From positions 1,752,001 to 1,816,000 of the forward strand of contig NC_091095.1 of the NCBI RefSeq assembly GCF_024713975.1: DNA of 64,000 nt, in the 5' to 3' direction. Positions 23,701-34,200 of the stretch are shown in pieces. The stretch comes from Paralichthys olivaceus (lineage: Eukaryota; Chordata; Actinopteri; Pleuronectiformes; Paralichthyidae). Made by a program: the position numbers and the translations under genes. The notes beneath the pieces were generated by a model that did no database searches, was not told the DNA's origin, and saw only the letters and a program-made list of their open reading frames with translations. Each line of letters opens with the position of its first letter. The first letter of the stretch is position 1.

Positions 23701-26673
23701 TGGGCCTATAGACAGCACCTATACTGGGATTGGTCACGTGTCTCATCATTAACACAGTGTAAAAGGACCTCACACCATCTTTTGATTCCTGTTTTTCTCA
23801 GATTTGTGTTTGCACGACAGTCTCAACAACAAGAAGGTTGCTGGGGCATCAAATCCTTTCTCTCTCCGCGAGGATCACATTCTGCGTGTCTGAAAGGAGC
23901 GGCTCGGAGAGAATAGCTGACCTAGATCCTAATCACAGAGTTATTGATATTAGTTTGGCTCTGCGTGCCGACTCACTGTTGGTGGTGTATGTGAAGTCCG
24001 TGGGCTCGCTCGGCACCAGGAAGTGGTTGAACGAGGACACTGATATGAGATAGGTGGAGCATGGGAGGATGCCCTCAACCTCCAGCTTGGTGCCTGTGAC
24101 GTTGTGCACGTATGGCGGGCTGGTGGGGTTATCAAGGTTCTGGATGATGCATTTGTACAATAAGACGTCTTCCACCGGCTTCCACGTCACCCTTGCCGAG
24201 AACTGGCCAGTCTGTTCTGCTGTGACCATCAACGGAGGCTTCACCACTGCAACCAGACACAGATTAATAATTAATAAATATTATTTTCTATCTAAATTGA
24301 GGAAAAAATAGGACTTTTACAGGATATGACCAGAAGTACTGCATGTTATAGGATCACTTGAACTAAATCACGATACCATCAGAGATATCTGGTTTTAAAG
24401 GTTTTCAGGTTTTGAGTTAGCTGCTGCTGAACCTTTGTGTTTCCAACTCAATAAAATGGATTTAAAAGGAATTTGGTTTATTCTTTTTAAAGAGAATAAT
24501 AACAGAAACAACATCCCCATGATGGATTAACCTCACACCTCACTCCAGTCAAGTTTGTAAGGAACGATTTGCTTCTTAAGAAAATAGTTCCAGTAGAAAC
24601 AATCCACTGTGAGGTGTAGTTGAGAGTAATTTGGAAAATTGGAGCCATTGGATAAGTTGCTGTTGTTAACAAACACGATTCACCTCTGTTAAATCAGGGG
24701 GACAGAACAATATTAAATCACAGATCTAAAAACATGGAGAAATTAACATGCATTCAAAATAAACATGGACACAAACGAGACTCAATATGAATGAAGGTTT
24801 GTGCCTGAAGCACAGAGGTTTACTTTGATATGTTTTATAAACCAACGACCTCTTATTTAGATCAAACCTGAAACAGACGTTTTATACAAACACTAGACAG
24901 AACTAAATGGAAAATAGTGGCACCTTTAAGTTCTGTTGATCCACTGTACTGGAGGTATGATATTTAGTATTTCAAAGTAAAACAACAAACGTATAACTGA
25001 CTTTGTCTTGATTGAATTACTTGACTACATTTCATCAACATGTTTTCACATCAGTTGCTAATTATCACGATAAATGTCACTTTATTGATTCTGTAAAGTT
25101 TTAAGACTGATTGTGAAGGTTGTGGTTTTAAACTCTGCAGAGAATGAATAATACTTTATAAACAGCAAAAGGTTTTATTAACCGCAGGTGAATAAATTAT
25201 ACGTCATATCTCCTCACCATGCTTGCACAACGCATTATATAAATAAATACTGAACTTTTTTGTTATATTGCTATCGATGAAAACTATATATAATGATAAT
25301 TATTGTTTTATTACCCAAACTTAATGTAGCCTCTTCGGCATTGACTCTTATAATCTGACTAATATTTTTTAAAAACACAAATACAGACAAAAACCAAACT
25401 CTTAAAGATCTGCTCTCCACCTATATCTAGTGAACATAGCCTGAGCGAGGTTTTGTGAGTTTGTTCATGCAGGAGACATCAGAGAGACGTGATGTCCTCA
25501 GATCAACACAGTCGTACTGAAAGTCACTCACAGGTGGTGATGGTCCTCACTTTGCTCACCCTCCCCAGGCCGGCCTGGTTCACTGTGTAAACGTAGCAGT
25601 CGTAGTTGGTGGAGGGCAGCAGGTCTCCCACCACAGCGCTGGTGTTGGTGGAGGTGAGATTGAGGACTTGCCCGGTGGTTTGAGAGAGCACCTTCAGGTA
25701 GTAGTTCTCCGCTGAGGGCACCTTCGTCCATTTGACAAAGATAGAAGTGCTCGACAGAGCCAGACCGGTTTCTATCTGCGATGTGTCGGGCACTAAAGGG
25801 AAAGAACAGGGGAGGAAACATTCAGCGTACAGAGGGAGTCTGAATGGAATATAACCTATAACCTTACATAGATCACACATCAAACACTTGACTATTCAAA
25901 TAAGTTCTTAACATTTCATAAATATGTATATAATAATAATAATATATAATATATAATATGTATTTCACAATTTGACCTCTGAGGACAAATTAAATGTTGA
26001 TGCTGCCACAACCAAAATAACAAAAGTGCCGATCACTGCCTTGTTTTGAGTCTTGTTACTACGATTTTGTGTAAATGTTGTGTTGAGCTCCTTCTTCTTT
26101 ACCTGTCCACGCCAAAGTGTTATTCACACACACCACAAAGTAGAACTGGAAAACTTTGAGAGTCACAATGTACTGGGTTCCTGGTCTGAGACCCTGGACA
26201 TCTCTCTCTGAAGCTGTGGCCGGCAGGGTCACTACCACCGGTGCAAAATTTGTATTGTTTTTCACCCGTAGATCCAAAAAATAGCTTGTTGCCTCGTTGC
26301 TTTTTTCCCATTTTACCAGAATGGATGAGGGGCCGGAGGATTTCGCTGAAGAAATCCTGCACCCTGGAAGAGATGGAAAAAGATGAGAGTGAAAACACAA
26401 ATTTGTCACATTACAATGCAAAGATGTCATTTGTCATTAATGAATTCATAATTCAAAATCTATCCAACTAAATGCCTCAGTGAACTTACCTTCTGCACTA
26501 TGAGGTATCTGTAAACAAGAAAAATAATAACATGAGTAACAAGGTGAAAATATCCTGATTCTGAATTAAACCCATTGATCAGAGTTCAACAAACACATCT
26601 CCAGATTTACCTGAGTCAGAGACACCAATGCTAAAGAAAAACCTATAGCTCCCCACAATCCCATCTTCGACAT
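1..26673 (-). CDS. fndc7: Giant FNDC7-like protein, at least 49 FN3 modules, 3' end outside window
   Basis: This is a multi-exon gene for a very large secreted or surface fibronectin type III protein. The start codon at 26673 opens a 21-codon signal-peptide exon (MSKMGLWGAIGFSLALVSL). A 19-nt exon follows, then 49 FN3 modules that read continuously through all splice junctions with no stop, about 4,290 codons up to position 1. Typical modules show PCxP, LxC, VSW, GAxSY, GHxxxC, LxCGxxY and CxS motifs plus many N-glycosylation sites. Almost every module is one exon of 249-270 nt in phase 1. The nearest relative I recognise is FNDC7, whose human form is far shorter (about 733 aa from memory). 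A normal-sized fndc7 lies just upstream. The function of this family is unknown to me. An unseen break into two genes is possible, but I found no second signal exon or terminal exon inside the array. Confidence 0.85.
2811..2875 (+). repeat. Dispersed repeat fragment in an intron
   Basis: An intronic stretch with a diverged second copy at 61921-61990: both run aTGGACGaCATGACaG, then GTGAAGCCA, then CCTGGTGGCTG. I recall this CCTGGTGGCTGGC-type sequence as a common interspersed element in fish genomes, but I cannot name the family. Confidence 0.5.
2915..6745 (-). other. FN3 modules 34-42 of the giant gene
   Basis: Exons: 6485-6745 (34), 5821-6081 (35), 5443-5700 (36), 4979-5236 (37), 4630-4890 (38), 4486-4535 plus 4108-4318 (39, split), 3685-3945 (40), 3273-3533 (41), 2915-3175 (42). 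Module 39 is cut by a phase-0 intron right after the B-strand cysteine (NCSIK, then VGSLTW); its 50 and 211 nt again sum to 261. Modules 37 and 39 both lack the central cysteine pair. Module 34 lacks the last cysteine (TGKTLNSSSS). Confidence 0.8.
7098..11919 (-). other. FN3 modules 23-33 of the giant gene
   Basis: Exons: 11659-11919 (23), 11147-11410 (24), 10607-10867 (25), 10195-10455 (26), 9743-10003 (27), 9271-9540 (28), 8804-9064 (29), 8445-8705 (30), 7812-8075 (31), 7444-7704 (32), 7098-7358 (33). Module 27 can only keep its 261-nt length and phase with a GC donor (ACAACAG|gcacgg). Module 32 needs a weak donor (ACTG|gtcggt). In module 28 the usual CG pair is CS (LKCSKNL). All keep the central cysteine pair. 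Confidence 0.8.
14230..14428. repeat. AT-rich degenerate short repeat with a telomere-like patch
   Basis: This intronic stretch repeats imperfect units around AAATCTGAATGTTAAAT about ten times. It ends in TTAACCCTAACCCTT at 14411-14425, two units resembling the telomere repeat. I see no coding potential. Confidence 0.5.
14568..14610. repeat. (CA)n microsatellite plus poly-C
   Basis: A CA dinucleotide run (about 14568-14599) is followed by a run of about ten C. It abuts the donor side of FN3 module 18, whose exon ends at 14615. Confidence 0.9.
21942..21963. repeat. (GATA)n microsatellite
   Basis: A short GATA run in the intron between the 5' part of module 5 and module 4 of the giant FNDC7-like gene. 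Confidence 0.8.
22716..22762. repeat. Perfect 14-bp inverted repeat (hairpin) in an intron
   Basis: AACCGGTGCCATCG at 22716-22729 is mirrored exactly by CGATGGCACCGGTT at 22749-22762, with a 19-nt spacer. It is GC-rich in an AT-rich intron of the giant gene. The stem is too short for a usual pre-microRNA. It may be the end of a decayed inverted-repeat element. Confidence 0.6.
23977..26363 (-). other. FN3 modules 1-3 of the giant gene (cysteine-poor head)
   Basis: The exons are 26103-26363 (module 1), 25532-25792 (module 2) and 23977-24246 (module 3). Each reads as an FN3 domain with the B-strand Trp (VKW, VKW, VTW) and the F-strand Tyr (TQYIV, TNYDCY, STYLIS). They lack the regular cysteine pattern of all later modules. 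The first three modules of the neighbouring fndc7 gene are cysteine-poor in the same way, so this head appears to be the conserved part of the family. Introns here are long (about 0.3-1.3 kb) compared with the rest of the array, and I see no coding sequence in them. Confidence 0.8.
26490..26673 (-). other. Signal-peptide exon and 19-nt mini-exon of the giant FNDC7-like gene
   Basis: The coding part of the first exon (26611-26673) gives 21 residues with a hydrophobic core (LWGAIGFSLALVSL), a classic secretory leader, and ends at CAG|gtaaat. The next exon (26490-26508) is only 19 nt, encodes IPHSAE plus one base, and ends at GAAG|gtaagt. It joins in phase 1 to the first FN3 module. The neighbouring fndc7 gene has the same arrangement with a 16-nt exon, which supports both models. 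An in-frame second Met (MGLWG) is an alternative start. Confidence 0.75.
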
Positions 26674-29390
26674 TGACTGCAGGATGACATTTAGTTTAGT
26701 ATACAAGGGAGTCACATACAAAAGGTGTTCTGGATTCTTTTGAGCTTTTGCCCAGGGTGCATGAGAACCAATCAGTATTTCCCAAACGGGGACAGGCTGT
26801 CCCACCAATGGCCCCAAGGCAGTCAGAGCTGCCCTGAGAACACAAGAGGAGGGAGCAACAGAGGTATGGATGGAGAGATGGGTGGATGGATGAGAGTTTA
26901 GTGGATTTACCTGAAGTGAGGATGACAGAAAAGAGTCTCTCTTTCTCCTCTTCTCTCTCTGTCACGCCGTCGCTGTCTGGCCGCATGTTTGCAGAATCTT
27001 CAGCACTTCATTTTGCTCCTGCACTTGAATCAACACTTTCCAACATCACTGATAATTTCCTCAGTTACTATTATTTCAATATTTTAACACTTGAACGACT
27101 CGTCTTTGCTTTTTTTCCCCACACACAGTACTCCCAGTCATTTGAAATACACATATCATCTGACATTTGTCAGCAGCCCAAAGTTTAAAAGTACAGGAGA
27201 CCCAGGATATGTTTTCATCCTTTTCCATCTTGTTTGTTTTTGTTGGATTGTATGATTGTGAACAAGATTACACAAAAGCTATTGGAGGGATAATTACGAA
27301 ACTAGGATAAAAAGAATGCGGTATGGGTCACGGATGAACCTAATACATTTTGTTGTGGATCCACATCAGGGAATGGATCCAGGAATTGTTTTTATCACGT
27401 GAGAGATAGAGCTTTTGTTTGAATAATTCATGGATATAGTACATTTATGGGAACCTTTATCTGTGACTATGTGAAATTTGTTGCAGCTTAATTGAATGTA
27501 AGTTGCTGGGAGCCAGCTGTGATTGGTTCATGAGTTTAATATTTCATAAATCCATCTAATTTTCTCAGAATTGCTCAAACATCAAATACAAAGCCTCTTG
27601 TATTATTGGGGTCTGAAATGAAATCGAATATGTTTGTGATTTGTGTTGACTGTACTTTTTTAAATTGAAACAATGATATTCTACAATCTAATTTTAAACT
27701 ATATCACCAAACTGTTGCCGTGACAATGGTGACAACAACAAAAGGACTTGAGAGGTTAAAAGAATGAGATGATCCACTTAACACTGTCACAGGTGTCTGA
27801 CCAACTTTGATCTTATCGCAGCAATGCCTTGACTTTTGTATCCAGAGGCCACGGTTTACATGCAGCTGACCTAGTAACACAACTCCTACAGAGCAACATT
27901 GTGTTGCATAAAATCCGTCTGTTAATCATTCACTTATTGTCTCTGTCCATTTGTGTTTGTTCATGATTTGTCCACATTCCATGTCTTTATCTTTCCACCC
28001 CGTCCCACATCGGTAAATACAGTAAATATCAAAAATCCGAAGGCACGCACGATGATTCTGCATCAACTGTTTTAGATGGGTTTTTTTCTAATCCCTTTGA
28101 CAATACATGAGAACACAGTGAATGACCTGAGCCGAGGAGATAAAGGCTTGGGAGGGGCCGCCCAAGTGCCGCTGAAACCAAAGTCAAGCGTGCAAACTTG
28201 GGAATTAGGACTTCATGTAAAAGGGATGCACTCAGAGAACACGTCAGGCTTTGAACTGTCAATAAAAACTTAAACTTAAAAGCTTTTAAAGATCTGGAGA
28301 TATTTGTTTGTGGATTTACATGAAAAATGATGTAAATTTCCACCTACATAGACTGATCCCTGGTGCTGGCTAAATGTAGGCTACATGCTGGGCTGAAAGG
28401 GATCTTTTATCAGCGGAGAATAAAGGGCTATCACCTCCTAGGTGCTCACTGTGTATTACAAAAAAGGAAGTCAACATGAAAGTGGATACGGGCCATAAAC
28501 CTGCCAGGAAACTTTAGCTCCCCTGCTTAAACAATGGAGCAATTTTGAAGCATGATGAATAAGGACAAGTGATGCGAACGCCTTGATATTTCATTGTATT
28601 TTCATGCGGCTGTGATACTGTCTTGAAGTAGACACTGTTACAGGTCACAGGTTTTGAACATGTAATGTAACAATGATGCAACTTCCCTCAAATCTCTCAA
28701 GTTATTTAAGTTGCTATTCGGTGTCACAGCTAAAAAAATCCTTTGGATCAGAACGATCTTAAAGATGAAAACGTCTCTGATACAGAAAAGTGGCCGCGGT
28801 GTCTTCGGCTGAATAGTGAACTCAACACTATAGTGGAATCATCAGTCAACATGGATTTGGTTTAAGACATCTGCGTTTTTAGTGACGCAGATGTCTGGAT
28901 GATGATAAAAACAATAGTTAAATATGATAATAATGAGAACTTTATTTATGTAGCACATTTAAAACCAAGGTCAAGTGTTGTGGAAAAGCAATGAATAGAA
29001 ATAAAAAGAAGAAGATGACATTACAAAGCCAAAAACAACAAAACTAAAATATAAGCTTCTTCATGATATTCTAATCTAATCATCTGGATGTAATAATAAT
29101 AATAAGAATAAGAATAATAGATAATAATCAGTCACAAGGTAAACTTCAACAGTCTTTATTGAGGACTTGGGTTTGGGGAACAGTCAGATCAGAGGTTTTA
29201 AAGAGACGAAAGGCGAGATCAAAAAAACTGACAAACCAGCGAGGAACATAAAACAGGAAGTGCTTAAAAATGTGCAAATAGAGAAACATAACTTAACTCA
29301 AGGACTGGACGTTACAATAAACCCGACAATTTCATGAAACTCTGTCAGCGTCCCGCACGGATATTTACAGTATGTATGTCGATGTTTTCA

Positions 29391-29578
29391 GTGGAGAGGA
29401 GTCGTCGGATCAGATGATTATATTATCATCCTGTAACAATGACCCCGGCGATATTAAAGGTCAGAAACCTTCAATAAGGCCTCAGGTCAAACCTTGACAC
29501 ATTAAACATCCATTAAAAGTGGATGAGGGTTTGAACAGTGTCACATTATTGTTCTCGTCCCAAACCTTTTCCTGTGGT
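29391..29578 (+). repeat. Dispersed repeat, copy 1
   Basis: This stretch matches 30411-30593 in the same orientation, with shared blocks around GATCAGAT, ATCCTGNAACAATG, TTCAATAAGGCCTCAGGTCAAAC and TTCGTCCAAA. The copies are clearly diverged. A shorter relative lies near 59321-59385. Family unknown to me. Confidence 0.65.
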
Positions 29579-30103
29579 TGTATAATTATATAAAGTCTGT
29601 GTTTTCCCATGATGCATGTGTCTGACAGAGGTGCTGCAGTTGGATTCATGAATGTAGAAGAAACAATCCTGCTCTTTTCTACCATGACGTGTTACATAAG
29701 CTGCTGAGAGGTCTCCAGTTCTGGGTGGGGAGGTGAACGTGGAAATGTCGTTCTCTCTTTTTGTTTCAGTCGACTTCTCCCCACTGAGCTCCTCCACAGT
29801 ATCACCACTGATAACCTACACTGTTGTCACTGCACTGGAGATAATACCAGCACCGTCCCTCCTGTCACAAGGGACGTCAGACAACTGAAACCGTGTGTTG
29901 TGAAGAGGAGGCAGGGTGACACATGTTTTTCTGTGAGGATTATGAAGGACCAGTGCAGAGGATCAGTCGGTGGAACTGGAAGATAATATTCATAATCATG
30001 TTTTTATTGCAGTGCACGGTGTACACACGTCAGCTGGGATTAACTCCAGCTCCTCCTGTGACCCTTACAGGAGAAGCAATGGAGATAACGGAGTCAGTTT
30101 CGG

Positions 30104-30216
30104 GAGCTGTAGCTCAGGAGGTATCTTGGGTCGGTTGTCCACTAACCAGTAGGTTGATAGTTTAAACCCCGGGTCCTCCAGTCCACATGTCAAAGTGTCC
30201 TTGGGTAAAACACCAA
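30104..30216 (+). repeat. tRNA-like SINE fragment
   Basis: It starts GAGCTGTAGCTCAGGAGGT, with an A-box-like TAGCTCAGGAG at 30110-30120, and has a degenerate B-box around 30158-30170 (AGTTTAAACCCC). It then runs into the tail text GTGTCCTTGGGTAAAACACC, which I recall from fish SINE-like elements. It is not a tRNA gene, because the B-box is decayed and no cloverleaf closes. Confidence 0.6.
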
Positions 30217-30306
30217 CACTTTGAGTTATAGATAAAAGTAGAAAAGCTTTACATCAATACAGTTAATTTACCGTTGACCTGACATGGCACCAGAAAGAGA
30301 AGAAGA

Positions 30307-30322
30307 GGGGGGGGGGGGGGGG
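30307..30322. repeat. Poly-G run
   Basis: Sixteen consecutive G on the plus strand. Similar G runs lie at 32215-32231 (intron of fndc7) and 35478-35491 (intron of fndc7). Confidence 0.9.
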
Positions 30323-30357
30323 TGTTCAGTGCTTTCTGCGACCTCGTCACTAGGGGG

Positions 30358-30406
30358 CACTAGTGGTTGGCAGCGTCGCCTCACAGCAAAAAGGTTCTTA
30401 GTTTAT
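30358..30406 (+). repeat. Fragment of a second tRNA-like element
   Basis: GCACTAGTGGTTGGCAGCG followed by TCGCCTCACAGCAAAAAGGTTCT resembles the reverse complement of 60205-60273. Both look like the GGCGGCACGGTGGCGCAGTGG-type head I recall from fish repeats. Confidence 0.5.
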
Positions 30407-30410
30407 GGGA

Positions 30411-30593
30411 AAGTGAGAAGAGGCGTCTGATCAGATTTCTCATTATCCTGGAACAATGGTCTCAGAGATGTTTGGTGAGAAAGGTTCAATAAGGCCTCAG
30501 GTCAAACTTTGACACCATCCAATAAAACTTCCACAGCTGATGACTGTGGTTTGAATCTGACTCTATTTTTTGTTTTCGTCCAAAATCTTTTTG
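30411..30593 (+). repeat. Dispersed repeat, copy 2
   Basis: Second copy of the element at 29391-29578, about 1 kb away in direct orientation, with the tRNA-like pieces between them. The shared core is AATAAGGCCTCAGGTCAAAC. Confidence 0.65.
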
Positions 30594-31058
30594 TCCACAT
30601 TGACATACATGTGCATGTGCTTGCCATGTAAAGAAAGGTGAGTACAGTCATGTGTAAAATATGAGTGGGGGTGCGGTGCTAACCCGCTGCTGCTGACAGA
30701 AACTGTATGAGTGAGTAAATGACAGATATCCAGCTGGGCCTGGCTGATGTGTGGACAGGCCTTGGTCAAGATTAAATCTGCTTCGTTATCTAACAACAGA
30801 AAACAAAAACTAATATATGTCCACGTGCAAAATTAAAAAAAACACATACATGATACTGGGAATTCTTTTATTACTAGAAATATGCATCAGGGCCAAACAA
30901 CCACAGTGACACATACTCTGGCGTCTAACTTAGGGTTGTAGCGAAGATGTTTATTTTAATTTGGTCAGTTCTCAAATTAATCTTTAAAAAAAGGGGCAAA
31001 CAGTTTCATGGCGGATGTAAAATGTTAGTTGAGTCACTGTTACTGTTCAATTAGATCA

Positions 31059-31064
31059 TTTATT
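31059..31064 (-). promoter_or_regulatory. Candidate poly(A) signal of fndc7
   Basis: AATAAA on the minus strand, about 185 nt past the stop codon of fndc7. Another AATAAA overlaps the stop codon itself (31248-31253) but would leave almost no 3' UTR. Confidence 0.35.
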
Positions 31065-31248
31065 TCAATGTATATTTAGTTTAGTTTCTTTGTGGACTCA
31101 AAAATGAGAAGACTTTTTCACATCAACTTTCTTTCACCACTCATATTAAAGTTTACTTCTGTTGTTTTTTATGTCACAAACATTCACTTCGTCATCACTT
31201 TGTATCTTGGAGAACAGAAATATACGTTTATTCTGGAATAACTTCTAT

Positions 31249-34200
31249 TTATTTTTCCGCCTGTCGCCATCGAGACGATCGAAGATGACGCTTGAGGAAG
31301 AGGAGGATGAAGAAGACGAAGGTGAGATGTCTATGTGTCGAGGCTGTAAAGACAAAACAACAACTTCAAGTCTTCTGCATTTTTATATTGTAAATATTTC
31401 ACTGACTTTAACCTTCAATGTTCAGTCAACTACTGTGATTAGCATGTTTCCATCACTGGACGTGTGTTTTTATATTTACTCACCATGTGCTAGTCCACAC
31501 TTCTCTTCCCTCTGTAAATCACTGAACACATTGAAGTGGTATTAGAAACAGAAAGCACAATATTCACAAGTACTAATTTTGGTGAAGGAAACTTTAAATA
31601 ATCAAAGTTCTAAACAGTAAAGTACTCACCTGTGCCGAAGTTGTTGTCTGAGCAAGTTACTGCAAGAGACGATGACAACAATTCAGAAAAACTGTTCCTC
31701 TTTGCTGCTGTTGTTAAATTATATAATCGTTGTTATAAATAAATAAATACCAATTAAAGTCAATTCAATTAAAACCTCCAGCTGTGTTTTCTTTTATATC
31801 ATAAAACATTGTGATTAAAAAAAATCTCACCAGTCGAACCTGAGTCCTAACTTTATAAAAAAAAAAAAAAAAAATCAACTTCAAAAGGTGTGAACATTTT
31901 CCCCGTCACGTGACGTCACAGTGAGCTTCATACCTGAGTAGATCCTCTGAGCACAGAACAGCACTCTGCTGCCCTCTGCTGCGAGCGGAGCCACCACCAC
32001 GTGGTAGACGTCTCCACACTGGACGTTGCCAACATCACAGCTGCTCTCCCCAGGAGATGCGGAGCAGGTGTAGTTGTTGCTGCCTCCCACCATCTCTGCC
32101 ACGTGGCCGCGGCTGCTGCCTGAGCCGCGCCAGTACAACCGCATAGAGCTTCCTGCCATCCTGTACAGCCTGACCCCTGAGGGACAGCACGCACCTGTAC
32201 GAGAGACAGACAGAGGGGGGGGGGGGGGGGGTGAAGTCCCTGGTCTGTTGAGGCCTTGTTACCTCAAACAAGATGTTGGTGAATAACTGACGCAAAGATT
32301 CTGTTTGCAATCATTTAAATCTGTTTGTCTCTGCGTCTCATTGGTTGAAGACGTCCTCACTCACTGGACGAGAAGCCCTCATAGGTGCAGTTGGCCTTGC
32401 GCCCGCTGTGGCTGAACGCCTCCATGGTGACGGTGTAGTTTGTGCCGCAGGTGATGCATCCCATGAGGCAGTGCGAGTCCTGCGTGTGGCAGCGGGCGTG
32501 GCCACGCGGCGATGTCAGAGAGGTGATGAAGGAGTTAGCCCCTTTGGCGTGAGACCAGGTGACGTTGGTCATGGCCTGGGTCACCTGGGCCACCGTCAGA
32601 TTCACCGGGCAACAAGGCTCTGGAACAGAAGAAGAAGAAGAAGAAGGAGTGACACATATGAAGATGTACATTCTGTCAACGATCTCGACAGAAGCTGATA
32701 ACGTCAGGAAACATCAACACAGATGAGCAGCAGTGTTGAGCTTCAGTCCTCTCACCTGTCTCCAGAGTTTCGTAGTAGCTGGGTAAACTCCTCCCTGTGA
32801 CGCCGTGTGCGACCACACTGACCTCAAATGTGGAGCCACAGGGCAGGTCGGTGATGTCGCAGCTGTTTCCAGTGGTGGTGCAGGTGCGTGTGCCGTCGTC
32901 TCCCATCGCACTGACGGTGTAATTGGCGGCTCTGTTGTTCGCTGTCCAGCTGACACCGACGCAGGAGGAGTTTTTCACACTCAGCATCGTGTTCATGGGC
33001 GTGCAAGGAGCTGGAGGGGAGGAGGAGAGGAGGAGGAGAGGAGGAGTTAAAGGCTGACAGCTACTGTGAAGTTTGTGATAAGACAAGAATTGTATTGACG
33101 TTCTCCACCTGTGTCTTTGGTGTGAGCTTTGCATCCACGGTTGCACCCGCTGAGGTCGTTGCAGGGGGTCACCACCACGCTGTAGGCACTGTCACAGCTG
33201 AGGTCAGAGAGGGCGCACACAGGTGCAGTGTCGTTGCACAGGATGACCTCTGAACCGTCCGCAGCCCGGGTCTCGTACACCTCCGCCCCCCGGGAAGCTG
33301 TCCACGTGATCTCCAGAGTGTCTGTGCTCACCGCAGAGACGGATACAGCCTCTGGACAACAGGGCGCTGAGGGACACAGGTGATGCACAGGTGAACACAC
33401 ATGAAACATATGATGATGATGATGATGATGAAGACATGTCCCCTCTGCTGCTACTTACAGGTGGTGTAGTTGAAGCTCTCTCCTGGAGGACTGGTGCCGG
33501 CCTGGTTGAAGGCGTGCACAGACATCAGGTAGGTGTAGCCGCACTGGCAGTGGAAGGTGCAGTTGCTGCTGCTGGTGTTGCAGATCTCCTCCACATCATC
33601 ACCTCTCTTGATGAAGGCCATGTAGCCTTCAGCATGAGGCACCGTGCTCCAGGTCAGCGAGCAGTTTCCAGACTCCTCCAGGGCCAAAGACTCTGGTGGA
33701 CAGGGGACTGAGAGGACAGACAGCAGGGAGTTCAGTCTCCATTTTATATTCAATTTGTGTCAATAGATCCATTTCATCTAAATCTTACACACTGAACCTT
33801 TAATGTTTTATTCTCTTTCCATTGACTGACTTCTATAACTTTCTTTAACATAAAAATTAGGACGTATGTTCACAGAACGTTTTTCTTTTCTCACCATAAT
33901 CACAAACTATGGATTTCAACTTTCTACATTTTGTGTGACGCATGTGATAGAAATATAAATGTTTTCCCCCCTGACTGTTTATTTGTTGCTTGGTTGGATT
34001 TTAAATAAGATTACGTATAAACCGAAGAACAGATTCTTACAGAACGGACTCAGAGTGAATCTCTGCTACTTACAGGTGATGAAGACTTCGGGGTGGGACG
34101 GGTGGCTGGGCCCGGCCGGGTTGGAGGCCGTGACCTGGATGGTGTGAACCTCTCCACAGTTCACTGGAGACAGGATGCAGGAGCTGGATGAAGAGTTACA

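Larger units (their letters stand above)
26674..31248. other. Intergenic region between the two fndc7 genes
   Basis: It separates the start of the giant gene from the 3' end of the second fndc7 gene; both lie on the minus strand. It must hold the promoter of the giant gene, but I see no clear core-promoter motif. No open frame in it shows FN3 or other recognisable protein sequence. The right half holds repeats, listed separately. Confidence 0.6.

Noticed and set aside
30104..30175. Possible tRNA gene.
   Set aside because: It has an A-box-like start, but the B-box is decayed and the stems do not pair. It fits a SINE head better.
32035..33437. Many long open frames overlapping the fndc7 and FNDC7-like exons in other frames and on the plus strand.
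   Set aside because: They are shadows of the GC-rich FN3 exons: they lack their own splice-consistent continuation and any domain.
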